From NCBI RefSeq assembly GCF_047675955.1, contig NC_132904.1, forward strand, positions 86,805,447 to 86,869,446: a stretch of DNA of 64,000 nucleotides, read 5' to 3'. The stretch's first letter is position 1. Every line of letters starts with the position of its first letter. This DNA comes from Chlorocebus sabaeus. Lineage: Eukaryota; Chordata; Mammalia; Primates; Cercopithecidae. Position numbers and translations under genes: made by a program. Under the pieces are notes generated by a model that was given only the letters and a program-made list of their open reading frames with translations, made no database searches and was not told the DNA's origin. Positions 31,495 to 43,065 of the stretch are shown here, piece by piece.

Positions 31495-34400
31495 TGCCAC
31501 TTATGAGTGAGAACATGTGGTGTTTGGTGTTTGGTTTTCTGTTCTTGTGGTAGTTTGCTGAGAATAATGGTTTCCAGCTTCATATCCTGCAAAGGACGTG
31601 AACTCATCTTTTTATGGCTGCATAGTATTCCCAGGTGAATATGTGCCAAATTTTCTTTATCCAGTCTATCATTGATGGGCATTTGGGTTGGTTCCAAGTC
31701 TTTGCTATTGTGAACAGTGCCACAATAAACATATGTGTATGTGTGTGTCTTTACAGTAGAATGATTTATAATCTTTTGGGTATACACCCAGTAATGGGAT
31801 TGCTGGGTAAAATGGTATTCCTAATTCTAGATCCTTGAGGAATTGTCACACGGTCTTCCACAATGGTTGAACTAATTTACACTCCCACCAACACTGTAAA
31901 AGCATTCCTATTTCTGCACATCCTCTCTGGCATCTGTTGTTTCCTGACTTTTTCATGATCGCCATTCTAACTGGAGTGAAATGGTATCTCACATTGTGGT
32001 TTTGAATTGCATTTCTCTAATGACCAGAGATGATGAGCTTTTTTTATAAGTTTGTTGGCTGCATAAATGTCGTCTTTTGAGAAGTGTTTGTTCATATCCT
32101 TTGCCCAATTTTTGATGAGGTTGGTTGTTTTTTTTCTTGTAAATTTGTTTAAGTTCTTTGTAGATTCTGGATATTAGCCCTTTGTCAGATGGATAGGTTG
32201 CAAAAATTTTCTCCCATATCTGCAGGCTGCCTTTTCACTCTGATGATAGTTTATTTTGCTGTGCAGAAGCTCCTTAGTTTAATTAGATCCCATTTGGCAA
32301 TTTTGGCTTCTGTTGTCATTGCTTTTGGTGTTTTAGTCATGCAGTCTTTGACCATACCTATGTCCTGAACGGTATTGCCTAGGTTTTCTTCTAGGGTTTT
32401 TAGGGTTTTGGGTCTTTAAGTCTTTAATCCATCTTGAGTTAATTTTTATTTAAGGTGTGAGGAAGGGATCCAATTTTATCTTTCTGCATATGGCTAGCCA
32501 GTTTTCCCAACACCATTTATTAAATAGGGAACCCTTTCCCCATTGCTTTTGTCAGGTTTGTCAAAGATCAGATGGTTGTATGTGTGTGGTGTTATTTCTG
32601 GGGCCTCTGTTCTGTTCCATTGTTCTATATATCCGTTTTGGTACCAGTACCATGCTCTTTTGGTTACTGTAGCCTTGTAGTATAGTTTGCAGTCAGGTAG
32701 TGTGATGCCTCCAACTTTGTTCTTTTTGCTTAGGATTGTCTTGACTATGCAGGCTCTTTCTTGGTTTCGTATGAAATTTAAAGTACTTTGTTTTTTTTCC
32801 CCAATTCTGTGAAGAAAGTTAATGGTAGCTTGATGCGGATAGCATTGAATCTATAAATTACTTTGGGCAATATGACCATTTTCACTATATTGATTCTTGC
32901 TATCCATGAGCATGGAAAGGTTTTCTATTTGTTTGTAGAAAAACAAATTGAGCAGAGGTTTGTAGTTCTCCTTGAAGAGTTCCTTCACATCCTTTGTAAG
33001 TTGTATTCTTAGGTATTTTTTTTCTCTTTTTAGCAATTGTGAATGGGAGTTCACTCATCATTTGACTCTGTTTATCTGTTATTGATATATAGGAATGCTT
33101 GTGATTTTTGCACATTGATTTTGTATCCTGAGACTTTGCTGAAGTTGCTTCTCAGCTTAAGAACATTTTGGGCTGAGATGATGGGGTTTTCTAAATATAC
33201 AATCATGTCATCTGCAAACAGAGACAATATGACATCCTCTCTTCCTAATTGAATACCGTTTATTTCTTTCTCTTGCCTGATTGCCCCAGCCAGAACATCC
33301 AATACTATGTTGAAAATGAGTGATGAGAGACAGCATCCTTGTCTTGTGCTGGTTTTCAATGGGAATGCTTCCAGTTTTTGCCCATTCAGTATGATATTGG
33401 CTGTGGATTTGTCATAAATAGCTCTTATTATTTTGAGATATGTTCCATCACTACCTAGCTTATTGGAGTTTTTAGCATGAAGTGCTATTGAAGTTTTTCG
33501 AAGGCCTTTTCTGCATCTATTGAGATGATCATGTGGTTTTTGTCATTGGTTCTGTTTGTTGTGGATTATGTCTGTTGATTTGTATATGTTGAACCAGGCT
33601 TGCGTCCCAGGGATGATTCAAATTTGGTCATGGTGGATAAGCTTTTTGATGTGCTGCTGGATTCGGTTTGCTAGTGTTCTATTGAGGATTTTCTCATCGA
33701 TGTTCATCATGGATATTGGCCTGAAATTTTCTTTGTGTGTGTGTATCTGCCTGATTTTGGTATTAGGATGATGCTGGACTCATAAAATGAGTTAGGGAGG
33801 ATTCCTTCTTTTTCTATTGATTGGAATATTTTCAGAAGGAATGGTACCAGCTCTTCTTTGTACCTCTGGTAAAATTCGGCTGTGAATCGGTCTAGTCCTG
33901 GACTGTTTTTGCTTGGTAGGCTATTAATTGCTTCCTCAATTTCAAACTTGTTATTGGTCTATTAAGGGATTCAACTTCTTCCTGGTTTAATCTTGGGGGG
34001 ATGTATGTGTCCAGGGATTTATCCCTTTCTTCTAGATTTTCTTGTTTATTTCCCTAGAAGTTTTTTAGTGTTCTCTGATCGTAGTTTGTATTTCTATAGT
34101 ATCAGTGGTGATATTCTTTTTATAATTTTTTATTGTATCTATTTAATTCTTCTCTCTTTTCTTCTTTATTAGTCTGGCTAGCAACCTATCTATTTTATTG
34201 ATCTTTTCAAAAAAGCAGGTCCTGGATTCATTAATTTTTTGAAGGGTTTTTCATGTCTCTATCTCCTAGTTCTGCTCTGATCTTAGTTATTTCTTGCCTT
34301 CTGCTAGCTTTTGAATTTGTTTGCTCTTGCTTCTCTAGTTTATTAATTGTGATGTTAGGGTATCGATTTTAGATATTTTCTGCTTTCTCTTGTGGGCATT

Positions 34401-35278
34401 TAGTGCTATAAATTTCCCTTTACACACTGTCTCAGAGATTCTGGTGAGTTGTATCTTTGCTCTCTTTGGTTTCAAAGGACATCTTTATTTCTGCCTTCAT
34501 TTTGTTATTTACTTAGTAGTCATTCAGGAGTAAGTTGTTCAGTTTCCATGTAGTTTTGTGGTTTTGAGTGAGTTTCTTAATCCTGAGTTCTAATTTGATT
34601 GCACTGTGGTCTGAAAGACTGTTATGATTTCTGTTGTTTTGCATTTGCTGAGGAGTATATTACTTCCAATTATTTGGTCAATTTTAGAATTAGTGCGATG
34701 TGGTGCTGAGAAGAATGTATATTCTGTCGATTTGGGGTGGAGAGTTCTGTAGATGTCTATTAGGTCTGCTTGGTCCAGAGCTGGATATCCTTGGTAATTT
34801 TCTGTTTCATTGATCTATCTGATATTGATAGTGGGGTGCTAAAATCTCCCACTATTATTGTTTGGGGGTCTAAGTCTCTTTGTAGGTCTCTAAGAACTTG
34901 CTTTATGAATCTGGGTGGTCCTATGTTGGGTGCATATATATTTAGGATAGTTAGCTCTTCTTGCTGAATTGATCCCTTTACCATTATGTAATGGCCTTCT
35001 TTGTCTCTTTTGAACTTTGTTGGTTTGAAGTCTGTTTTGTCATAGACTAGGATTGCAAGCCCTGCTTTGTTTTTCTTTCCATTTGCTTGGTAAATCTTCC
35101 TCCATCCTTTTATTTTGAGCCAATGTATGTCTTTGCATGTGTGATGGGTCTCCTGAATATAGCACACTGATGGGTCTTGAGTCTTTATCCAATTTGCCAG
35201 TCTGTGTCTCTTAATTGGGACATTTAGCAAATTTACATTTAAGGTTAATATTGTTATGTGTGATTTTGATCCTGCCAT
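31495..35278 (-). pseudogene. L1 ORF2 pseudogene with an open endonuclease N-terminus
   Basis: The start codon at 35278-35276 opens a 172-codon frame (34760-35278) covering most of the endonuclease domain. Family catalytic residues N14, E43, Y115 and D145 are visible, but the expected N147 in the GDFN motif is S (GDFS). The reverse-transcriptase block 33072-33359 keeps LFADDM. A C-terminal block is at 31428-31787 in a shifted frame. Frames break repeatedly between blocks, so no full protein is encoded. The C-terminal border is approximate. Confidence 0.92.
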
Positions 35279-35341
35279 TATAATGCTAGCTGGTTATTTT
35301 GCCCATTAGTTGATGCCTTTTCCTCGTAGCATCAATGGTCT

Positions 35342-36390
35342 TTACAATTTGGTATATTTTTGCAGTGGCTGGTTCTGGTGGTTCTTTTCCATTTTTAGTG
35401 CTTCCTTCAGGAGCTCTTGTAAGGCAGGCCTTGTGGTAACAAATTCTCTTAGCATTTTCTTGTCTGTAAAGGATTTTATTTCTCCTTCCCTTATGAAGCG
35501 TAGTTTGACTGGATATGAAATTCTAAGTTGAACATTCTTTTCTTTAAGAATGTTGAATATTGGCTCCCACTGTCTTCTGGCTTGTAGCGTTTCTGCTGAG
35601 AGATCCACTGTGAGTCTATGGCCTTCCCTCTGTGGGTAACCCGACCTTTCTCTCTGGCTGCCCTTAACATTTTTTTCTTTCATTTCAACCTTGGTGAATC
35701 TGATGATTATGTGTCTTGGTGATGTTTTTCTCAAGGAATATCTTTGTGGTTTTCTCTGTATTTCCTGAATTTGAATGTTTGCTTGCCTGTCTGGCTAGGT
35801 TGGGGAAGTTCTCCTGGATAATATCCTGAAGAGTGTTTTCCAATGTGATTCCATTCTCCCTGTCACTTTCAAACAAATCAAACACAGATTTGGTCTTTTT
35901 ACACAGTCCCATATTTCTTGGAGGCTTTGTTCATTCTTTCCACTCTTTTTTTCTCTAATCTTGTCATCTCGCTTTATTTCATTGAGTTGATCTTCAGTCT
36001 CTGATATCCTTTTTCCCACTTTATTGATTTGGCTATCTATACTTATTTTGTGCTTCACGAAGTTCCCATGCTGTGTATTTCAGCTCCGTCAGGTCATTTA
36101 TGTTCTTCTCTAAACTGGTTATTGTAGTTACCAATTCGTCTAACCTTTTTTCAAGGTTCTTAGCTTCCTTGCATTGGGTTAGAACATGCTCCTTTAGCTC
36201 TGAGGAGTTCATTATTACCCACCTTCTGAAGCCTACTTCTGTCAATTTGTCAAACTCATTCTCTGTCCAGTTTTGTTCTGTCGCTGCAGAGGATTTGTGA
36301 TCCTTTGGAGGAGAAGAGGTGTTCTGGTTTTTGGAGTTTTCAGCCTTTTTGCACTGGTTTCTCCCAATTTTTGTGAATTTATCTACCTTT
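35342..36390 (-). pseudogene. L1 ORF1 pseudogene
   Basis: The C-terminal block 35342-35734 (130 aa) includes the RNA-binding and C-terminal regions (HRLTVDLSAETLQARRQW, then RPALQELLKEALKM) and ends LQKYTKL. Blocks 35685-35912, 35795-36058 and 36033-36245 cover the coiled coil in different frames. The expected start codon near 36390 is not an ATG here. Confidence 0.88.
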
Positions 36391-37701
36391 GGTCTTTGAA
36401 GTTGGTGTCTTTCAGATAGGGTCTCTGAGTGGATGTCCTTTTTGTTGATGTTGATAATATTCCTGTTTTTTAGTTTTTCTTCTAATAGTTAGGACCCTCT
36501 GCTGCAGTTCTGCTGGAGTTTGCTTGAGGTCTACTCCAGACCCTGTTTGCCTGGGTATCACTGGAAGAGGCTGCAGAACAGCAAAGATGGCTTCCTGTTC
36601 CTTCCTCTGGAAGCTTTGTCCCAGAAGGGCACCCACCAGATGCCAGCCTGAGCTCTGCTGTATGGGGTGTCTGTCAGTGCCTACTGGGAGGTGTCTCTCA
36701 ATCAGGATACACAGGGGTCAGGAACCCACTTGAGGAGGCAGTCTGACCCTTATTGGAGCTTGAATGCTGTGCTGGGAGATCCACTGCTCTCTTCAGAGCT
36801 ACCAGGCAGGGACATTTAAGTCTGCTGAAGCTGTGCCCCCAACCGCCCCTTCCCCCAGGTGCTCTGTCCCAGGGAGATGGGGGTTTTATCTACAAGTCCC
36901 TGACTGGGTCTGCTGCCTTTTTTTCAGAGATGCCCTGCCCACAGAGGAGGGAATCTGGAGAGGCAATCTGGCTATAGAGGCCTTGCAGAGCTGAAGTGGG
37001 CTCTGCCCAGTTTGAACTTCCCTGTGGCTTTGTTTACACTGTGAGGGGGAAAACCACCTACTCAAGCCTCAACAATGGTGGACGTCCCTCTCCCCACCAA
37101 ACTGGAAGATCCCAGGTTGAGCTTAGACTGCTGTGCTGGCAGTGAGAATTTCAAGCCAGTGAATCTTAGCTTGTTGGTCTCCGTGGGGGTGGGACCCGCT
37201 GAGCCTGACCACTTGACTCCCTGGTTTCATCCCCCTTTCTAGGGGAGTGAACGGTTCTGTCTTGCTGGCATTACAGGTACCACTGGGGTATGAAAAAAAA
37301 AAAAAAACTTCTGTCACTAGCTCATTGTATGCCCAAACAACCACCCAGTTTTGTGCTGGAAACCCAGGGCCCTGGTAGTGTAGGCACCAGAGGAAATCTC
37401 CTGGTCTGCAGGTTGCAAAGACCATGGGAAAAGTGTAGTATCTGGGCCAGAGTGCACAGTAGAGTCCCTAACAGTTTCCCTTGGCTAGACAAGAGAGTTC
37501 CCCAACCCCTTGTGCTTCCCGGTGAGGCGACACCCCACCCTGCTTCGACTCACCCTCATTGGGTCCCACTGTCCAACCAGTCCCAATGCGATGAACCGGG
37601 TACCTCAGTTGGAAATGCAAAAATTATCCACCTTCTGCGTCCATCTCACTGGGAGCTGCAGACCGGAGCTGTTCCTATTTGGCCATCTTACCAGCACCTC
37701 C
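36391..37701 (-). promoter_or_regulatory. L1 5' UTR with promoter and antisense-promoter region
   Basis: GC-richer 1.3 kb block with L1 5' UTR landmarks (CAGACCCTGTTTGCCTGGG, GGTGCTCTGTCCCAGGGAG). In the family the sense promoter lies near the 5' end (right side here) and an antisense promoter would drive plus-strand RNA into 37702 and beyond. Plus frames of 142 aa (37290-37718) and 74-76 aa (36753-36994) lie here. Confidence 0.8.
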
Positions 37702-37711
37702 TATTAATGTA

Positions 37712-37875
37712 TTTTTAAAAGCTACTTTATTTATAATTATCCAGAACATTCATAAAACACTGTATATACATTCATCTCTGAATTTCTCAATGTCAAGGAC
37801 TTAGTTTTTTCATCTCTGAATCCCCAGCATACTTCTTTGCACATAATAAACAACACATATTTATAAAAATATTGG
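37712..37875 (+). mobile_element. L2 3' end scrap
   Basis: CATCTCTGAATCCCCAGCAT and TTGCACATAATAAACAACAC match the L2 3' end loosely. Confidence 0.5.
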
Positions 37876-38990
37876 ACTTGCCACTCTAGGACTTTAGTTG
37901 TGACACAGGAAGGAGTCTAAAATCCTAAAAATGTAACCACTGATCATATATTGTCAGATTGACACTATGTCCAATTAGGATAAAAAAAATTGCTGTCACT
38001 AAGAAAGGTACTGGAAACAAAACAGAAAAGCCCTTATGCTACATGACTTTCAACTGTTGAAATAGTTACGTTTGGAATTTTTGTTCTCAACCTCAAGACT
38101 ATCATAACATGGCAGAAGACAATTTAGAGAAAGCACATACAGCTTCAATTAGTAGATATCAGAAACGACAGGTTTTAATTTGATTGCCATTGGTCATAAA
38201 AAATGTTACATTAAAATTGGGTAAGAGAGCTTGGGAAGAAAACAATTTTGACTTTATTTTCTTCTTGTGACATAAGTACTTTAGTGATATGTGAAATTGC
38301 CTTTCAAAGCAACATACAGGAAACACAATAAGAAAATATTTAGATTTCTGTAATTATAACTGTCTTACAATTAACAGTCATGTTGGAAAGACAGTCAAAT
38401 AGAAATGGAGTTATATACTAAAAATCTAAAAGTTCTCCATTTCTCATCATAATCATATGAGCTTCTCTCTTCATGTTTGTAGTAAAAGGGCAGCCCAAGA
38501 TATTCAATTATTTCACTAAACATTTTTTGGTTAATTTCCCAGGAATGAAATATTTACATATGAGGATTGGGATGACCACAAAACTTATAAAATGTTTGTT
38601 ACAGGATATTGTATTTGTTCACTTAGCCTATAAAATGCTTTTTTTTTTTTTTTTTGCAGAAAATTTATCTACTTAAATTATCTACTTAAATTGAATTTAT
38701 CTACTTAATCTGTAAATAAATTAACAGCCTTGGGAAAACTAACTCACTGTTCTATAAATGGATTCTACCATCAAGTAACCAATTCAACACCATGTGTGGG
38801 TTCTCGGATTAAAAATATTTTAACTAACTCTGTGTTGCTTTTGACAGATTTAGTTCAAATACAATATGAAATCTGGTATCTTTTACATGTGTGACAATGT
38901 AAGCTTAAAATACAGGATTTTCAATTAGAAAAGATGAAATTTGGGAATTTTACTCTCCTAGAAGGAAGAAATTATGAAGACTATGGATAA
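37876..38990. other. Unassigned AT-rich sequence
   Basis: No family recognised. It has a 17-T run at 38639-38655 and a short tandem repeat at 38667-38707. Frames up to 67 aa have no support. Confidence 0.45.
38667..38707. repeat. Short tandem repeat, 13-bp unit
   Basis: ATCTACTTAAATT at 38667-38679 and 38680-38692, and a partial third ATCTACTTA at 38699-38707 after a GAATTT interruption. Confidence 0.9.
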
Positions 38991-39021
38991 TGTTACCATT
39001 GACTTTATTATTACTATTATT

Positions 39022-39301
39022 TTTTGAGACGTGGTCTTGCTCTGTGGCTCAGCCTGAAGTGCAGTGGAATCCTCTCGACTCACTGCAGCCTCTGCTTCTG
39101 GGGTTCAAGCAATGTTTCTGCCTCAGCCTCCCAAATAGCTGGGATTACAGGCATCCAGCACCACAACCGGCTGATTTTTTATGTTTTTAGTAGAGATAGG
39201 GTTTCTCTATGTTGGCCAGGCTGATCTCAAACTCCTGGCCTCATCCACCTGCCTTGGCCTCCTAAAGTGCTGGAATTACAAACGTGAGCCACTGCTCGGC
39301 C
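39022..39301 (-). mobile_element. Alu (AluS-like)
   Basis: TTTTTTGAGACGTGGTCTTG, TGCCTCAGCCTCCCAAATAG and ATGTTGGCCAGGCTGATCTC, ending CACTGCTCGGCCA. CATTGACTT occurs on both sides, a probable target duplication. The two 66-aa plus frames are Alu artefacts. Confidence 0.93.
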
Positions 39302-40627
39302 AACATTGACTTATTTGTCTGGAATAACTCTTTCAAACTTGGAGGAATACACGTGAGACAATGAGAGTATTTACATAAATACTGAGAGAAAGTGATGATA
39401 AAGGCTTAAACATGAATTAATTCAAGAATATTTTAGTCAAATTAATGAAGGATGAAGCCAAGATGAATGTAAGGGAATATCACTATACCTTTTGAGATTT
39501 TAATGGTGTAAATTACTCTCCTTCTTTACCAAAACATATTTAGATGCTACCATCAAAGAAGTGTTAATTGCATTAAATTACTATGGCTAGTACTGGAAAT
39601 TTGGATGTGTAAGTAATTTATTAAATATTCTCAAACAATGATATTAACATCCGTTTTAAAAAAAACTAAATAAAAATACATGCTCGAACATACTCTGCAA
39701 AATCTCCTTTTCCTGTTTTAATTACATCTCAGGTATCCCCTAACTTTCTGGCCATTTTTGAGTGTGAAAAAGTCCAGTACAATTTAAATAAGTTGAACAT
39801 TTTAAGTTCAGATCTTTCTGTCTGCATAATGATCATTTAAACTCAGCCTGAGGGTCTTAGTGTGAAAAAGGCACAATCAGATCTTTCACTCCTCTTCTGC
39901 CTTTTTTTCTATTCTGCTTCTTCTTTCTCCTTTAGTGAATTGGATCTAGGATCAGAGATGGGGAAAAGGGTCAGAAATCTTTTCATTTAATTGTAATCCT
40001 CCTGGCTGTCAATAACAAGGGCAAGAAAGGCATCTAAATGGCAACTCTCTCATGTCAAACATGTGTGAAGCCGTTGGGAATTTTGAGAGGTTTTACGACT
40101 AAATGGTTTCATACAGTGGAAGACATTCTCTTCGCACCTTCCTTCAATTCTCTCCCCAAGCAGTGTATCAGTCATTTCTCTTCTGCTAAAATCCGCTTCT
40201 GAAGTGGCAGCTCAAGGCAGTTACCTTGTTATCTGGGCTTATCTGGCTGGTATGACACTCCTACATCCATATAATTCCAAACAGTTTGAATGTTCTGTGT
40301 CCTACACTGTCTCCTCACTTTGCATTGTCTTTCCACTTCTCTTTTCCTCCTGAACAATATTCATGATGGCCACCAGTAAATGTCCACCTAGACAATGTGG
40401 TGCTCTCTCATCTTCTTTCAGACTCCATTTTTAGAAGTAGTTTTCTTGGAGCCTCATTATTTGGATGGGAGGAGCAACTCTTATTCTCCCTTTGAAAAGG
40501 TGATGTGTAACATTTTACCAGAATGTCTGCATTTTCTACAACTCTTTTCATGGACCCCTGTATTTTCTTTCTTCTTTCATGCAGTCTCGAGGGGTGCTGG
40601 TGAGACTGATAGTATCTACTTCTTTTT
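39302..40627. other. Unassigned, 1.3 kb
   Basis: No transposon recognised. The right part (40100-40620) is pyrimidine-rich and less AT-rich. Frames of 98 aa (40395-40691, running into the Alu) and 80 aa (40408-40650, opposite strand) have no recognisable domain. Confidence 0.45.
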
Positions 40628-40640
40628 AAAAACCCTCCTG

Positions 40641-40940
40641 AGGCCAACATCGGTGGCTTACCCTCGTGATCCCAGCACTTTGGGAGGCTGAGGTGGGCGG
40701 ATCACGAGGTCAGGAGTTTGAGACCAGCCTGACCGACATAGTGAAACCCTATCTCTACTAAAAATACAAAAAAATAGCTGGGCATGGTGGCGGGTGCCTG
40801 TAATCTCAGCTGCTTGGGAGGCTGAGGCAGGAGAATCACTTGAACCCGGGAGGCAGAGGTTGCAGTGAGCCGAAATTGGGCCACTGGGCTCCTACCCTCA
40901 CAGTGTGAGACTCTGTCTCCAAATAAATAAATAACAAACT
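40641..40940 (+). mobile_element. Alu (AluS-like)
   Basis: AGGCCAACATCGGTGGCTTA start (diverged), then CACTTTGGGAGGCTGAGGTG and AGGAGTTTGAGACCAGCCTG; tail with AAAT units. 13-bp target duplication AAAAACCCT(C/T)CTG at 40628-40640 and 40942-40954 with one difference. Confidence 0.94.
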
Positions 40941-40954
40941 AAAAAACCCTTCTG

Positions 40955-42289
40955 AATACTCTCTTTAGATTGTCTGTGGTGATACTTGGATGCAAATCTA
41001 AAGCAACAGGAAGAGTTAAATTCACAATTAATTACATATATGTTGAGCTGAAGATTTGCAGGAGCACTCTTTACTCCAATGCATTTTTTCATCCACTCTT
41101 CCCATATTTTCAGATATGATAAATCATTCGAAGGAAGGCACCATTCTTAATAAAATATTTAAGATTTTAGAATCATCTGTACTCCATGATTTCTGTTTAA
41201 ACATGCCGAAGACTCATCTGTAACTTAAAATCCAAATCCTTCTTTATCAGATTCTTGATATAATTAATTACTTATTTACATAGTTGTTCTAAAATTCTCT
41301 ATTTTTAGAAACCTATGATTACATTATGGTCAAAGAACAAGCTCTGTTACCGCAAATACTACTACAGCTAGTATTTAAATGGTTGGAAAATTACAGTACA
41401 TCTCTTTTTCTCACAGACATATAGGGCCAAACTGAGTGTATGCACATTTAAGGCAAAAAGAGATTACGTTTATGTATAATTCTTGCCTGAAACAATTTCT
41501 GTTAATATGCATTTTATAGTGTGCACAATGAAAATAACTCCTCTCCCTTTAAATGAGCCCACTTCTAAGGAGACTGAGCTAAGAATGTTTCTTCCATTTG
41601 AAGACAAATTTTTACTTTGAAAAGTAAAATATGATAGCTTATCAAAAATTCAGTTTGTTAAATCTTATTGAAGATTCAGACCAAAGCCATTTTGAAAGAC
41701 TAGTATTTTAATTTGCTTGCTGTAGGTTTTCCTCATGTATTTATTTTATGTAGCTTTCAGTTTCATGAAACAGTCAAGCAAATATTGATAGGTTGTTGAA
41801 TTTAGTAACACTACCTTACTTACTTAAATTATCTATTTCCCTTCAGTTGCCAGTTGAAGATGACCTCATGCTTGCTGATGTGATATTAGTGATTGATTGT
41901 TAAAAGAATGTTGATATTTCCTTATGCTGTTTATTTTGCTTCTTCATATATTGATCTTCTTTTCTTTGTCCTTTTATACTTTCTGATTCCTTTGAGGATA
42001 TACAATAAAAGCTCATAAAATCAGTTATGAATTATGTTATTAAAAAATACAAATGTGAATTAGCTGCCTTATAATCAGGCTTTCTTTTCTAAAAAAAAAT
42101 TACAGAGCTACGTTTTTGAGTCCAAGTTCTCTGTTATTCATGGCTCCTATTTATTTTATCTTTGAGCTACATTAACTATATACTTAGCACAAAATACTCT
42201 ACTTTTATAAATTTTCTAATGTTATATCACATTATCTGAGAATATTTTCCTAGTTTTTGTCAACTTTGTGACATATTTCACTCACAATT
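40955..42289. other. Unassigned AT-rich sequence, 1.3 kb
   Basis: No repeat family, gene or RNA recognised. Confidence 0.45.
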
Positions 42290-42500
42290 AATATTTCACT
42301 GAGCAATTTTGCTAAACACTTGCCATGTGGCAGTATTGAGCTATATCTTGACAGTGTCACTAGTAAACAAGAGACGAGGTCTCTGTTCTCAGAGTTCAAA
42401 GTCTGGTTGTGGAAATACAAAAAGAAAACAGCTAGTAAATGTATAAACTAGAAAATTAGACACTGTGATGAATATTTGAAGAAAATACAGGGTTCTCATA
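42290..42500 (-). mobile_element. Antisense L2 3' fragment
   Basis: GCTAAACACTTGCCATGTGG, GAGGTCTCTGTTCTCAGAG and CACTGTGATGAATATTTGAAG are antisense L2 3' end blocks. Confidence 0.7.
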
Positions 42501-42799
42501 GCACTTAGGCTATTATAAGTTTGTAGGATAAACTAAATTATTTGGTGTCCAGTATATAAACACATAACTCATACATTTTCACTCCCCTTAAAAATAACTG
42601 TGGTTTATTTGAATATTTTATGTAGTTCAGTCAAATACAGCTTTTCAATTATGATAGTTTTATTATTTAAAAATACACACAAGTGAGTTAAAATTATGGA
42701 CCCTTGAAGATAAATTTAAATTTCATGAATTATAATTTGTAAGAACTATTTGCAACACGGGATACCTGTGCCACACTTTGTACCTTTACTGTATGAGAC
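42501..42799. other. Unassigned
   Basis: AT-rich; nothing recognised. Confidence 0.4.
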
Positions 42800-43065
42800 T
42801 TAATTCTCCAGCCTTATATTTAACTGTTCAATTACCCTTCTCCTCCCGTATTCTAATCTTACTGGGGTTCTTGCTCCTGAACATGCCTTACTTTTTCTTG
42901 CTTTTGGCCCTTTAATATACCATTCCCTACATCTTCTACAGTCTCTATAATTTTCCCCACTATCGTCCACCCACAGGACTATCATATCTTATAGACAGAT
43001 TCCCAGTATCTGGACCATAGTACACATTCAATAAATGTTCATAAATAAATAAATAAATGGATGAA
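42800..43065 (+). mobile_element. L2 3' fragment
   Basis: GAACATGCCTTACTTTTTC, GGCCCTTTAATATACCATTC and a CAGTATCTGGACCATAGTAC block, ending in CAATAAATGTTCATAAATAA. The AAAT run at 43041-43058 is the L2 tail region. The 61-aa minus frame is chance. Confidence 0.7.

Larger units (their letters stand above)
31276..37701 (-). mobile_element. Full-length primate L1 (L1PA/L1PB lineage)
   Basis: 6426 bp from the 3' end (TTTTTATTATTATACTTTAA) to the 5' end, which reads on the minus strand GGTGCTGGTAAGATGGCC. Perfect 10-bp target duplication TATTAATGTA at 31266-31275 and 37702-37711. ORF2, ORF1 and 5' UTR are in normal order with no inversion. It has many stops and small indels, so it is non-autonomous. 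Same subfamily range and same orientation as the L1 at 2657-9105. Confidence 0.96.

Noticed and set aside
38639..38660. 17-T run followed by GCAG, like a strong 3' splice acceptor
   Set aside because: The downstream frame closes quickly, no matching donor or exon conservation is visible, and such T-runs are frequent here.
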